From Actinoalloteichus hoggarensis (GTDB taxonomy: Bacteria; Actinomycetota; Actinomycetes; Mycobacteriales; Pseudonocardiaceae): a stretch of DNA of 64,000 nt. The DNA is taken from contig NZ_CP022521.1 of the NCBI RefSeq assembly GCF_002234535.1, forward strand, positions 3,348,001 to 3,412,000, read 5' to 3'. The notes beneath the pieces were generated by a model. It ran no database searches. It was not told the DNA's origin and saw nothing but the letters and a program-made list of their open reading frames with translations. Shown here in pieces: positions 54,430 to 63,065 of the stretch; within the stretch, counting starts at the first letter, position 1; every line of letters begins with the position of its first letter. A program made the translations under genes and the position numbers.

Positions 54430-54650
54430 GTACGGCCTGGTCAGCGATGCCGGGACGCGCTTCGCCGGGAACGCGGGCATGATCTCCTTCCGGTCCTCGG
54501 TGGCGCAGGCGGAGCGGAAGAGGCACCGTTCGACCAGCGGACTCGGCCACACCCGCCTCGAGGGAGCGGTTCGCCGCCTCCTTGGCCATCGCGACCGCGG
54601 GCGCCGACATCGCGGGCGATCGTGCTCGCGACGGCGACGGTCTCTTCGAG
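54430..54650 (-). pseudogene. decayed enoyl-CoA hydratase (3' end, frameshifted)
   Basis: Three minus-strand frames in succession carry parts of one enoyl-CoA hydratase C-terminus: ETVAVASTIARDVGA (to about 54600), then SAPAVAMAKEAANRSLEAG (54607-54550), then SPLVERCLFRSACATEDRKE with IMPAFPAKR (to about 54436). They match the family order of AxxIA, (S/A)PxAVxxAKEAxNRxxE, and LFxxxFATEDxKEGMxAFxEKR. Two frameshifts break it, and no 5' part is seen. It lies directly downstream of the hydrolase gene, where an ECH gene is expected in valine-catabolism clusters. Confidence 0.6.
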
Positions 54651-54809
54651 GGGCCACGCCGCGGGAGCGACGCACGGGACCAGGCCGGACCGTTGGCATC
54701 CGCGGCATCCGCGGTGCCCGTGAGACACAGGCCCTCCTCGGTCGTCCCGACGGCGCGGGCGAGGCACTGTGATCAGCCCATGTCGCGCAGCTCGAGTCAG
54801 ACGACGGGG

Positions 54810-55844
54810 TCATCGGTCCGCTCCCCTTCGCTCGTCGTCGCCGAGGTCGGCGAAGTAGGAGTCGACGATCGCGTCGTCGACCTCGGCCAGGGTCGCGGGC
54901 GACCAGCGGGGCGCGCGGTCCTTGTCGACGATCCGCGCCCGGACGCCCTCGACGAGATCCGGCGAGGCCAGCGCCCGGCAGGAGATCCGATACTCCTGGT
55001 CCAGGACGGCCGCCAGATCCGGAAGCGCGGCGGCCGAGCGCAGGGCACGCAGGGTGACCTTGAGCGCGGTCGGCGAACCGCCGTCGATCTGCTTCGCCGC
55101 AGCCACCGCCGCGTCACCGCCGTCGCGGAGCCGATCGAGGATCTCCTCCACCGTGTCGGCCGCGTAGCAGTGGTCGATCCACTCGGCCTCGGCCGCCAGC
55201 GGGCTCGGCGGTGGCGGGCCGGCCACCATCGCCGCGGCCGCGTCCGGGGTGTGGTCCGCCAGCGCGTCGATCAGGTCCGGGAGTCGGGACGCGGCGACGT
55301 AGTGGTCGGCGAGACCGCAGTGGATCGCGTCGGCCGCCGTCAGCCGCGCGGCGGTGAGCACGACATGGGTGCCGAGCTCGCCGGGCGCGCGCGAGAGGAG
55401 GTAGGTGCCGCCGACGTCGGGGACGAAGCCGATGCCGACCTCCGGCATGGCGACGCGGGAGCGGTCGGTGACGATCCGGTGGCTGCCGTGCGCGGAGACG
55501 CCCACCCCGCCGCCCATGACGATGCCGTCCATGAGCGCCACGTAGGGCTTGGGATAGCCCGCGATCGCGGCGTTGAGCCGATATTCGTCGGCCCAGAAGG
55601 CGGGCGACGCGGTGCCGCCCGCGCGGGCGTCGTCGTAGATGGAGCGGATGTCGCCGCCCGCGCAGAGCCCTCGGTCGCCCGCGCCGTCGATGACGACCGC
55701 CCGGACACCGGTGTCGACCCGCCAGTGTTCGAGCCGGGCGGCGATCGCGCGGACCATGTCGTGGTTCAGGGCGTTGAGCACGCCGGGCCGGTTCAGCGTG
55801 ATCCGACCCAGTCCGTCGTGGACGGAGAATTCGACGTCGCTCAT
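54810..55844 (-). CDS. 3-hydroxyisobutyryl-CoA hydrolase (enoyl-CoA hydratase/isomerase family)
   Basis: A 344-residue crotonase-fold enzyme of the HIBYL-CoA hydrolase type, which releases 3-hydroxyisobutyrate in valine breakdown. Conserved blocks are LNRPGVLNALNHDMV, the oxyanion-hole segment GAGDRGLCAGGDIRSIY (about 55-70), MGGGVGVSAHGSHRIVT (about 110-125) and MPEVGIGFVPDVGGTY. The length and the C-terminal PTALKVTL...LDQEYRISCRAL segment separate it from ordinary enoyl-CoA hydratases. The ATG has AGGAGG 4 nt upstream and overlaps the stop of the upstream acyl-CoA dehydrogenase remnant (ATGA). The genes on both sides that normally work with it are decayed. Confidence 0.88.
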   Translation of the reverse strand: MSDVEFSVHDGLGRITLNRPGVLNALNHDMVRAIAARLEHWRVDTGVRAVVIDGAGDRGLCAGGDIRSIYDDARAGGTASPAFWADEYRLNAAIAGYPKPYVALMDGIVMGGGVGVSAHGSHRIVTDRSRVAMPEVGIGFVPDVGGTYLLSRAPGELGTHVVLTAARLTAADAIHCGLADHYVAASRLPDLIDALADHTPDAAAAMVAGPPPPSPLAAEAEWIDHCYAADTVEEILDRLRDGGDAAVAAAKQIDGGSPTALKVTLRALRSAAALPDLAAVLDQEYRISCRALASPDLVEGVRARIVDKDRAPRWSPATLAEVDDAIVDSYFADLGDDERRGADR

Positions 55845-56155
55845 GGGGCCTCCTGCATCCGGCGCGAGATGGTCACCCGCATGATCTCGTTGATCCTCTC
55901 AAGGGTCTGGTGGACCTGCGGAGGCCGGACGGCCTTCTCGATGCCGTGATCGGCGAGGCAGCCGTGACACCGTGCGGCTGGGGCGGTCCGATTCGCGACC
56001 GCGAAGCCCGCCCCGGCGCGGAAGCGCTCGGCCATGGCGACGAGCCGGGTGGCCGTGTCCTCCCGCACGCGTCGACCTGGTCCGTGCGCGGACGCAGGCA
56101 GCCGGGCCAGGTCGTCCTCGTCGGCACGGACCAGGACGACGAAGCGCATCAGCAC
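55841..56155 (-). pseudogene. C-terminal remnant of an acyl-CoA dehydrogenase
   Basis: The frame ending in the ATGA overlap with the hydrolase encodes ATRLVAMAERFRAGAGFAVAN, then LADHGIEKAVRPPQVHQTLE and RINEIMRVTISRRM. These align with the acyl-CoA (isobutyryl-CoA) dehydrogenase C-terminus, which runs ATxLxxMAKxFAxxxxFxVAN, LxxYGIEKxVRDxRVHQILE and GTNEIMRVIIxR. Key residues are degraded: the G-x-G-Y segment reads ARCHGC and EGTNE reads ERINE. About 300 N-terminal residues are missing. The overlap with the next start is probably inherited from the former operon. Confidence 0.6.
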
Positions 56156-56632
56156 CCTGGCGCGACGCCGCGGATTCCACTGCACCGGCCAGGTCTCATC
56201 GGGCGGCGGCGACCTCGACGGCGGCGAACCGGCCCGAGGCGCCAGGAGCGACGTTCCCGCCGATGAAGTGGTGGCGTGTGCAGGGCCTCGCCTGTCCGCT
56301 CCGCAGGAATGGCGGAGTACGGCACGCCGCCGATCAACCGGCCGCGATCAGGGGTGTGTTCCGGTGCCGTGGCCGCGACTCTCCGCCAGACACGGACCGG
56401 GGATCCGGTCGGGGTCCTGCGGGCGGGAATCCGGTGGGCGTCTTCTTCGCAGGGTCTCGGCCTCGTCCGCGGTGCGATGCTCGACCCCGAGCGGACCGCA
56501 CTCCGGATCCGCACCCGGCCGAGGCCGCGTCGAAGGCCGATCGGCGGTGTGGCCGTGCCGTGTCAGGGGCGGCGGCCCGCGTCGCGCCCGGGCGGTCCCG
56601 ACGACGGCACGCACCCTTGAGAGACTGGGCGG
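56156..56632. other. gap without a recognisable gene
   Basis: About 480 bp upstream of the dehydrogenase remnant. It may hold more of that decayed gene, but nothing alignable was found. It also contains the start region of the YchJ-like gene on the other strand. Confidence 0.4.
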
Positions 56633-57019
56633 GTGAGCCTGAGCCGGAGATGCCCGTGCGGGCACGGGGAGCCCTTCGCCGACTGCTGTGCGCCGCTGCA
56701 CGCGGGCACTCGCCGAGCGGCCACGGCCGAGCAGCTCATGCGTTCGCGGTTCTCGGCCTTCGCCGTCGGTGACGTCCCTTACCTGCTGCGGACCTGGCAT
56801 CCCTCGCGGCGGCCCGCGAAGCTCGACCTGGATCCCGCACAGAGCTGGTCCCGTCTGGACATCCTCGAGCAGACCGGCGGCGGGCCGTTCGACAGTGACG
56901 GGACGGTGCGCTTCCAGGCGCATTACCGACTGCACGGCCGGTCGGGCACGCTCACCGAGCACAGTCGCTTCCGGCGCACCGACGGCTCCTGGTTCTACGT
57001 CGACGGCGATCACGACTGA
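56633..57019 (+). CDS. YchJ-like protein (UPF0225) with SEC-C metal-binding motif
   Basis: A 128-residue protein. The N-terminus has the SEC-C zinc-binding pattern CPCGHGEPFADCC (Cys-x-Cys-x8-Cys-Cys), followed by the YchJ domain with ATAEQLMRSRFSAFAVGDVPYLLRTWHPS, and then an NTF2-like segment with VRFQAHYRLHGRSG and the ending SWFYVDGD. The length is normal for the family. SEC-C domains mediate contacts with the translocase or other proteins; the role of YchJ itself is unknown. GTG start; single gene. Confidence 0.9.
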   Translation: MSLSRRCPCGHGEPFADCCAPLHAGTRRAATAEQLMRSRFSAFAVGDVPYLLRTWHPSRRPAKLDLDPAQSWSRLDILEQTGGGPFDSDGTVRFQAHYRLHGRSGTLTEHSRFRRTDGSWFYVDGDHD

Positions 57020-57633
57020 CGCGCCGGCAGGCCCGCCACGGTTCGCCCCGCCACAGCCCACTCCTCCCCGCCACGGCTCGCCCCGGTTCGGCTCCGGGTC
57101 GGCGGCACCGAGGCGCGTCGTCCGCCCGCCACCGAGATCCCCGCCCATGTTCGTCAGCCGCCCCGCCGGGCGCCCTCCTCGGACGTTCTCGCCGGGGATC
57201 CTTGCCGAGGTGTCCTTGCTGTGGCGTCCTTGCTGTGGCGTCCTTGCCGGGCACGACGACGCCGTTCGCCCCCTCCGCAGGCCATGCACGGCCGAGATCG
57301 CATAGGTCCGGCGTGTCGGCGGATCGATCCTCTCCGCGGCCTCCTACTTCCTGAAGGCCCCGCCCGAGCAGTACGCGGACTCGGTGAGACCGGTAGCGGG
57401 TCGAAGTCTCCTTCAAGGCGATGTGGTCCTGCGGTTGTTCCCCGGATGCCCCAGACAATGATTTTGATCAACGCTGAAGCGACAGTCATCGTAAATCAAT
57501 AATCGGCTCCATCCCGGGCAGGGGCGACGGCAGGCATCGTCGCCCGCCCCGCGCCTCCGTCCGGAAGCCGAACGCCGCTGTGGCTCCGAGCGGAGAGCGG
57601 CCGGTGACGGGTCGAGGGAACACGGATCACAGA
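57020..57633. other. convergent gap with a 14-bp tandem repeat
   Basis: No gene is seen in these 614 bp. Positions 57212-57247 hold about 2.6 copies of the 14-bp unit GTCCTTGCTGTGGC, and imperfect 15-17-bp repeats built on CCGCCACGG lie at 57035-57085. An AT-rich patch occurs at 57455-57500. Confidence 0.5.
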
Positions 57634-59643
57634 TCAGCAGGCCTCGCAGCACGGTGCGGACCCGGAGGCGGCGGGCGACGACGCGGACGCGCCGGGCACG
57701 GCCGGGCGCGGCGCCACGACACCGGGCAGTGCCGCGATGCGGGCCGCGCGGACGGCGTTGAGGATGACGAGGACCTCGGCCAGTTCGTGGATGAACACGA
57801 CACTGGCCAGACCGAGGACGCCGAAGGCGCCCAGCGGCACGAGCACGGCGATGATCGCCAGTGAGAAGCCGACGTTCTGGAGCATGATGGTCCGGGCGTG
57901 GCGGGCGTGGACCAGTGTCTGAGGCAGGTGTCCGAGGTCTTCGCCCATCAGCGCGACGTCCGCGGTCTCGATGGCGACGTCGGTGCCCATGGCGCCCATG
58001 GCGATGCCGACGTCGGCGGTGGCCAGCGCAGGTGCGTCGTTGACGCCGTCGCCGACCATGGCCGTCCGGCCGTTCCGTCGCAGTTCCTCCAGCAGTGCTG
58101 CCTTGTCCTCGGGACGCAGCTCGGCGTGGACGGTGCGGATGCCCGCCTGGGCGGCCAGCGCGGCCGCGGTCCGGGTGTTGTCGCCGGTGAGCATCGCGAC
58201 GTCGATGTTCATGCCGCGAAGGCGGTCGACGACCTCCGCGGCCTCCGGACGCAGTTCGTCGCGGACGCCGATCGCCCCGAGGAGCGTGTGGTCGTGCTCG
58301 ACGAGCACGACGGTGGTCCCGGCGGCCTGGAGTCGCTCGACGTCCTCGGTCAGCGGTCCGGCGTCGATCCAGCCGGGTCTGCCCAGCCGTGACGTCACGC
58401 CGTCCCGGCTGCCCCGCAGACCGTGACCCGGGACGGCGGTGACGTCGTCGGCGGCGCGGACGTCCTCGGCGGCGTCGAGGATCGCGCAGGCCAGCGGATG
58501 CTCGCTTCGGCTCTCCAGCGCGGCCGCCGCGGCGAGGATGTCGGCCCGGCCGATGTCGGTCGAGGCCGAGAGCACGGCGACGACCTGGGGTGCGTTGCGG
58601 GTGAGGGTGCCGGTCTTGTCCAGCGCCACGGCGTCGACCCGGCCCAGCTCCTCCAGCGCCAGGCCGCCCTTGATCAGCACGCCGTGGCGTCCCGCCGCGC
58701 CGACGGCGGCGACCACGGTGAGCGGAACGGAGATCGCCAGGGCGCAGGGCGACGCCGCGACGAGCAGGACCAGGGCTCGTTCCAGCCAGAGCAGCGGGTC
58801 GCCCAGCATCGATCCCACTCCGGCGACGAGCAGCGCCGCGACCATGATCGCCGGGACGAGCGGCCGGGCGATACGGTCGGCGAGGCGCTGTCCCGGGCCC
58901 TTGCGGTCCTGGGCCTCCTCGACGATCCGCACGATGCGCGCCAGGGAGGAGTCCGACGCCCGCGCGGTCACGTCGACCTCGATCGCGCCGCCGCCGTTGA
59001 TCGCGCCCGCGTGCACGACCGCGCCCGGACCCGCCTCGATCGGCATCGACTCGCCGGTGATCGCGGAGAGGTTCAGCGTGGTGCGGCCGAGGCGGATCAC
59101 ACCGTCGGTGGCGGCGCGCTCGCCGGGGCGCAACAGCAGCCGATCTCCGACCCGGAGGTCTTCGGGAGACACCGGCGTCTCCACGCCGTCTCGAAGCGTC
59201 GAGGCCGTCTTGGGGACCAGCCCTAGCAGGGCGCGCAGGCTGCGGCGGGTACGCGCGATCGCATAATGCTCGAGCCCTTCGGCGACGGAGAAGAGCACGC
59301 CGAGCATCGCGGCCTCATGGATCTGGCCGAGGGCGACCGCGCCGACGGCGGCGATGGACATCAGTGTGCCGACCCCGACTCGGCGACGCCGCAGGCCGCG
59401 CAGCGCCCCGGGCACGAACGTCGCGGCCCCGACGAAGACGGAGGCCAGGGCGAGGCCGGTACCGATCGTCTCGGCGCCCGTCGTGTCGATCAGCAGCCCG
59501 GCCGCGAGCAGCATGGCGGCCACCGCCGCATAGCGCAGCTCGCGCGTCCGCCATAGCCGTTCCGGGCCCTGCCGTCGGTCCGGCCCCTCTTGGCCGGCGG
59601 TGGTCCCGCGTTCCTGTTCGGCACCGCAGCAGGCGTCACTCAC
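57634..59643 (-). CDS. P1B-type heavy-metal-exporting ATPase (SPC motif)
   Basis: A 669-residue P-type ATPase with all catalytic motifs: TGES (actuator, about 197), the phosphorylated DKTGT (Asp342), a HP-containing SEHPLACAI loop and GDGVNDAP. The metal-site helix has SPC (298-300) instead of CPC, and the last helices have HELAEVLVI, pointing to the P1B-4-like group that exports Zn2+, Cd2+, Co2+ or Fe2+. There is no N-terminal HMA domain, but both ends carry Cys pairs (DACCG at residues 3-7 and a terminal CCEAC), possible metal ligands. The GTG start overlaps the sensor gene by 8 nt. Controlled by the CadC-like protein. Confidence 0.9.
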   Translation of the reverse strand: MSDACCGAEQERGTTAGQEGPDRRQGPERLWRTRELRYAAVAAMLLAAGLLIDTTGAETIGTGLALASVFVGAATFVPGALRGLRRRRVGVGTLMSIAAVGAVALGQIHEAAMLGVLFSVAEGLEHYAIARTRRSLRALLGLVPKTASTLRDGVETPVSPEDLRVGDRLLLRPGERAATDGVIRLGRTTLNLSAITGESMPIEAGPGAVVHAGAINGGGAIEVDVTARASDSSLARIVRIVEEAQDRKGPGQRLADRIARPLVPAIMVAALLVAGVGSMLGDPLLWLERALVLLVAASPCALAISVPLTVVAAVGAAGRHGVLIKGGLALEELGRVDAVALDKTGTLTRNAPQVVAVLSASTDIGRADILAAAAALESRSEHPLACAILDAAEDVRAADDVTAVPGHGLRGSRDGVTSRLGRPGWIDAGPLTEDVERLQAAGTTVVLVEHDHTLLGAIGVRDELRPEAAEVVDRLRGMNIDVAMLTGDNTRTAAALAAQAGIRTVHAELRPEDKAALLEELRRNGRTAMVGDGVNDAPALATADVGIAMGAMGTDVAIETADVALMGEDLGHLPQTLVHARHARTIMLQNVGFSLAIIAVLVPLGAFGVLGLASVVFIHELAEVLVILNAVRAARIAALPGVVAPRPAVPGASASSPAASGSAPCCEAC

Positions 59644-60052
59644 GTCGGCCGCCGGCAGCCGTCGTCTCAGCCGTTCCGGCCGCGCCGACGGCCGGAGTGA
59701 CGTGCTCTCCCAGCACCGCGGCGAGCAGGGCACGGCCGCGGTCGGTCAGGGAGTACATCACCAGCCGGCCGTCCCGCCGGGAGGTCACCAGGGCCGCGGT
59801 CTTGAGCTGGCGCAGGTGATGCGAGACCAGGTTCTGCGCATGTCCCGCCACCCAGGCCAGGTCGCAGACGCACAGTTCCCCGCCCGCGGCCAGGGCGGCA
59901 GCGAGGCCCAGTCGGGTCGGGTCGCCCAGGGCCCGTGCCGCCGCGGCGGCGGGCTCCGCCACCGACAGCGGCGGCAGTCCGGTGCGGATGCGCTCCGCGT
60001 GCGGCAGATCCAGGCACAACAGGTCGCAGGAGTCGTCACGGTCCATCGCCAT
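59636..60052 (-). CDS. ArsR/SmtB-family metal sensor, CadC-like
   Basis: A 138-residue winged-helix repressor. ELCVCDL places Cys61 and Cys63 on the alpha-3/4 region, as in CadC-type Cd/Pb/Zn sensors, and the N-terminal Cys9 and Cys13 (SCDLLCLD) complete the four-thiolate alpha-3N site. The DNA-binding helix follows as AQNLVSHHLRQLKTAALV, then the wing with RRDGRLVMYSLTDRG. Metal binding should release it from DNA and induce the ATPase gene, with which it overlaps. ATG at 60052 or 60046; no ribosome site is evident and the operator ends 7 nt away, so the message may be leaderless. Confidence 0.9.
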   Translation of the reverse strand: MAMDRDDSCDLLCLDLPHAERIRTGLPPLSVAEPAAAAARALGDPTRLGLAAALAAGGELCVCDLAWVAGHAQNLVSHHLRQLKTAALVTSRRDGRLVMYSLTDRGRALLAAVLGEHVTPAVGAAGTAETTAAGGRRE

Positions 60053-60058
60053 ATCGAC

Positions 60059-60077
60059 AATCTAACACTCGTTGATT
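60059..60077 (-). promoter_or_regulatory. CadC/ArsR-type operator
   Basis: This is the imperfect inverted repeat AATCTAAC-N4-GTTGATT, AT-rich in an otherwise GC-rich region and just upstream of the sensor gene. Its position suggests autorepression of the sensor-ATPase operon. Confidence 0.55.
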
Positions 60078-60333
60078 CATTGAGATGTCGGCACGGCGAT
60101 CCTTGCGGCGTGCCCGACGCCGAGGCGCCGTGAACAGCGGCGACACGGAAGAGCGCGGCAGCGGACACACCGTCGCGCACCGCGGGCAGGCCCGCCCGTG
60201 CCGGCGCCACGCCCGGGCCCGACGGTGCGACGGCGGACACCGGCCCTCCATCGACTTCGAGGGTTTCGGAGACACGACCAGGACGGATCGACGATGACGC
60301 TCCACCGATGCTTCAACGATACGGTCGAACATC

Positions 60334-60897
60334 ATGACGCCGACCGCGGACGACGCGACGATCGACCTGACCACGACGGAACTGCGCGCGGTCACCGGCT
60401 ATGCCGTGGCCTGCGCCCGCCCCGCCCTCGCGATCTTCGAGGCGAGCAGGCAGGCGGATCGGCGGCCGCGCGCCGCACTCGAGGCGGCACAGGCCTTCGC
60501 GGCGGGCGGCAGCCGCACCAAGGCCCTCCGGGATGTGGCCTGGGCGGCGCAACGGGCGTACGGGGCCGCCCGCGACGCCGGCCAGGAGGCCGAGGGCGAG
60601 GCGGCCCGCGCCGCCGTCGCCGCGGCGGGTGCGGCATTCCTGCACCCGCTGGCGAAGGCGACCCAGGTCTGGCATCTCCTCGGATCAGCCGCGCACGCGG
60701 CCCGGGCGTTCGAGTGCGCGGCCGGGGACGAACGGACGGTCGGCGCGGAGCACGTGGCGCGTGCGCTCGATCTCGCGGGCCCCGTCGTGGTCGACGTGCT
60801 GTCGCGATACCCGGCCGCGCCGTCCGGCCGCGGTCGGACGGGCGAGCTGCTGCGGAGCCTGGACACCGCGCTGCGCCGAGGCGCGACGGCGGGCTGA
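60334..60897 (+). CDS. Imm5-like putative immunity protein
   Basis: A 187-residue all-helical protein with the pattern of the Imm-5-like immunity family: LTTTELRAVTGYAVACARPALAIFE at the start, RPRAALEAAQAFAAGGSRTKALRDVAWAAQRAY in the middle and LHPLAKATQVWHLLGSAAHAARAFE later. Family members protect against polymorphic toxins, but no toxin gene lies nearby, so it is an orphan or has another role. The ATG at 60334 lacks a Shine-Dalgarno sequence. It stands alone between the metal sensor and an empty stretch. Confidence 0.75.
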   Translation: MTPTADDATIDLTTTELRAVTGYAVACARPALAIFEASRQADRRPRAALEAAQAFAAGGSRTKALRDVAWAAQRAYGAARDAGQEAEGEAARAAVAAAGAAFLHPLAKATQVWHLLGSAAHAARAFECAAGDERTVGAEHVARALDLAGPVVVDVLSRYPAAPSGRGRTGELLRSLDTALRRGATAG

Positions 60898-61192
60898 CGG
60901 CACGGCCGACCGGGCGGCACCCGGCCGCGCCGGGCCACCCGCCGACCGCGACGGCGCCGCGCCCGGCGGCGGGGTCGGATCGATCCACGCCGAGCCGGGC
61001 TCGAGGTCGGCCCGCCCGCACGACGCGTCTCCGATCGCGACGCCGAGACGGTCGAATCGGGGGTTCTCGCGACTGGAGGGAGGCCACGCCGTCCGGGTCC
61101 GCCGTCCGGCATTCCGAGTGCTTTCCAGCGGAACCCGTCAAGGCGAGGAACCGTGGCGCACGGCCGAATCCACGCCCGAGGACGCTAGTCGG
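60898..61192. other. gap without a recognisable gene
   Basis: About 300 bp of very GC-rich sequence after the immunity-like gene, with no conserved translation in any frame. Confidence 0.4.
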
Positions 61193-61408
61193 ATGTCAGT
61201 CGACGACCTCTCTCCACGGTGTCGGCGATCCGGCGACGAACTGCTGACCGATCCGCATCGGTACTCGAGAGGCGCGCCGAGAGCCCGCGACCCATGCGTA
61301 GTGGTCGAGGAGTCCCGTATGGCCGAGATCGAGGACGCGGAACTCTCCCCTCGGCTGGTCGACGACCTGACGGTTCTGGCCGACTACGTACGCGGCCGGA
61401 CGTCCTGA
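61193..61408 (+). CDS. possible small hypothetical protein
   Basis: A 71-codon frame (MSVDDLSPRC...) with a protein-like acidic C-terminus, MAEIEDAELSPRLVDDLTVL followed by ADYVRGRTS. It is the only coding-like signal in the 60898-61561 gap. A ribosome site is not evident, and an internal ATG at 61320 could equally be the start. It could be a relic. Confidence 0.25.
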   Translation: MSVDDLSPRCRRSGDELLTDPHRYSRGAPRARDPCVVVEESRMAEIEDAELSPRLVDDLTVLADYVRGRTS

Positions 61409-61561
61409 CCTCGAGCGGTGCCGAGCCGACCCGGCACGAGTCGCTCGCGAACCGCGTACGAGTCGCGAGTGATCCGCGCGGCGCGGCGACGAACGGGACG
61501 GCGGCACGATGGGCGCCCCCTGGCAACGCGCTCACCGCGGCGGCCGGCGCCGCCCGTCCGG

Positions 61562-62251
61562 TCAGTCGCCGTGCGGCCGAGACGTGTCGGTCCCGTCGCG
61601 GGGCACCACGATCTCCACCGCGGTCGCGTCCGTGCTCTCCGCCGCCCCGGCCACCTGATCGAGCACGGCGGTCATCCAGTCCACGAGGTTGCGTCGGGAG
61701 CGACTGGCCGCCGCCTCCCATGCCTGGTGTCTGCGGTCGTCGATGCGCATCTCGACGTGTGTCATGCGCGGTCCGGTCACCTCCCGGGCCGCGTTGCGGG
61801 CGGCGCGGGCCCGGTTCCGCAACTCGTTACGAGACCAGGAGTGACGTTGGGCGCGGGAAAGCCAGCGGTCCTGCTCGTCGGGCGGCAGGGCCGCCACCTC
61901 GGCATGGTGTTGGAAGCTCAGACCCGGATGCCGCCGGGCGGGCGGGAACTTGCCCGCCACCCACGCATAATTGCGCAAGGTCTGGTAATCCAGATTCGTC
62001 TCGTTGATCGCCCGCTGGTAGCGGTCCGGGTATCGGGCCTGCCCGAACAGCAGCCAGTCGCCGAGCCACCAGACGGAGGACTCGGATATCGCGGCGATCT
62101 GTCGGCCGATCTGCTTCCACTCGTCGATCAAGAGCGTGTCCGCCAGCACGAGGGAATTCCGTCGAGATCGGATCTTCTTCATCGCGACCGGCACCGAGCG
62201 GTTCTCTGTCGCCACGGTGGTCGCCTGTCCGGAATCCTGCGGTAGCGTCAT
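61562..62251 (-). CDS. LmbU-family transcriptional regulator
   Basis: A 229-residue regulator of the LmbU/NovE/HrmB family, known as pathway-specific activators of antibiotic clusters such as lincomycin and novobiocin. The conserved middle runs from WKQIGRQIAAISESSVWWLGDWLLFGQARYPDRYQRAI through DYQTLRNYAWVAGKFPPARRHPGLSFQHHAEVAALPPDEQDRWLSRA. The C-terminus has a ribbon-helix-helix-like AWEAAASRSRRNLVDWMTAVLD. ATG at 62251 was chosen; an ATG at 62182 is an alternative. Its presence near a P450 suggests a biosynthetic cluster beyond the right edge. Confidence 0.85.
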   Translation of the reverse strand: MTLPQDSGQATTVATENRSVPVAMKKIRSRRNSLVLADTLLIDEWKQIGRQIAAISESSVWWLGDWLLFGQARYPDRYQRAINETNLDYQTLRNYAWVAGKFPPARRHPGLSFQHHAEVAALPPDEQDRWLSRAQRHSWSRNELRNRARAARNAAREVTGPRMTHVEMRIDDRRHQAWEAAASRSRRNLVDWMTAVLDQVAGAAESTDATAVEIVVPRDGTDTSRPHGD

Positions 62252-63065
62252 TCTTCGCGCCGTCCGTTCGTCACGTGATCTCACCCGTCGACATCGTCAT
62301 CGTCCGTGTCCGGCGATCGTGAACGGACGAAGGGGAACACACCAGGTCAGCGGAATGATGAGACGGCGCGGGCGGCCAGACGATCGAGCGACCGGACATC
62401 GACCCGACGACACCGGGGCGGGCCGACGAGCGAGTCCGGCCGTCAGCGCCGTTCCGCCTGACGGAGTCCCGGCCGACACCACCGAGGAGAACGGATCGCC
62501 GTCACCACAAAGGCGCGCGGGGAGCTCTCGACTGTCGGCTCGACGACCTCGAACAGGACTCGACCATGATGGTCTGGAGTCGGTTCCTACCGACCACCAT
62601 CCGGTATCCGAGTGTCATTCGAGAAGGCGATGACCGACGAGAACACAATCATTCGCCAACGACGATCGCGGTTCGCCGACCCGAAGTACATGACGACGAA
62701 ATTATCTGCCCGCCGATGACGGCCCTACCGCCGATCGAGTGAACGTCGTCCGCCGTGGCGAAACGACGAGCAGCGACTGGATGACGGGAGATCGACACGA
62801 GTCGGCGCGCCCGAGGACGCGACGGATCGCGGGGACCGCACAGCCCACGGTCTGAGGACCGTGCCCGCGGCGGAGGAAGCGCCGACCAGCAGGCGATGTT
62901 CCGGCGCTCGAGTCGGTCGAGCCGCCGGGCGGGCGAGCGGGCGAGCGGGCGCGACGTCCAAGGATCGAGCGCCACGGATCGGCGCGGCCTCGCCGGGTGC
63001 GCCGCCGGCCTCCGGGCGGGCGCGGCGACGCCTGGTCGGCTCGGAGGCCGCGCCCGTCCCCCCGT
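62252..63065. other. 814-bp gap without a recognisable gene
   Basis: The region lies upstream of the LmbU gene and downstream of the TetR gene. The part at 62630-62710 is clearly lower in GC than its surroundings and may hold the LmbU promoter, but no ORF resembles a protein. Confidence 0.4.

Noticed and set aside
55841-56185. The 114-codon frame before the hydrolase as a YciI-like small protein
   Set aside because: Only the first dozen residues look like YciI; the rest aligns much better with the acyl-CoA dehydrogenase C-terminus.
57453-57467. AGACAATGATTTTGA, 12 of 15 matches to the Zur consensus
   Set aside because: Both the outer T of the left half and the terminal TCA are lost, and no gene start lies nearby on either strand.
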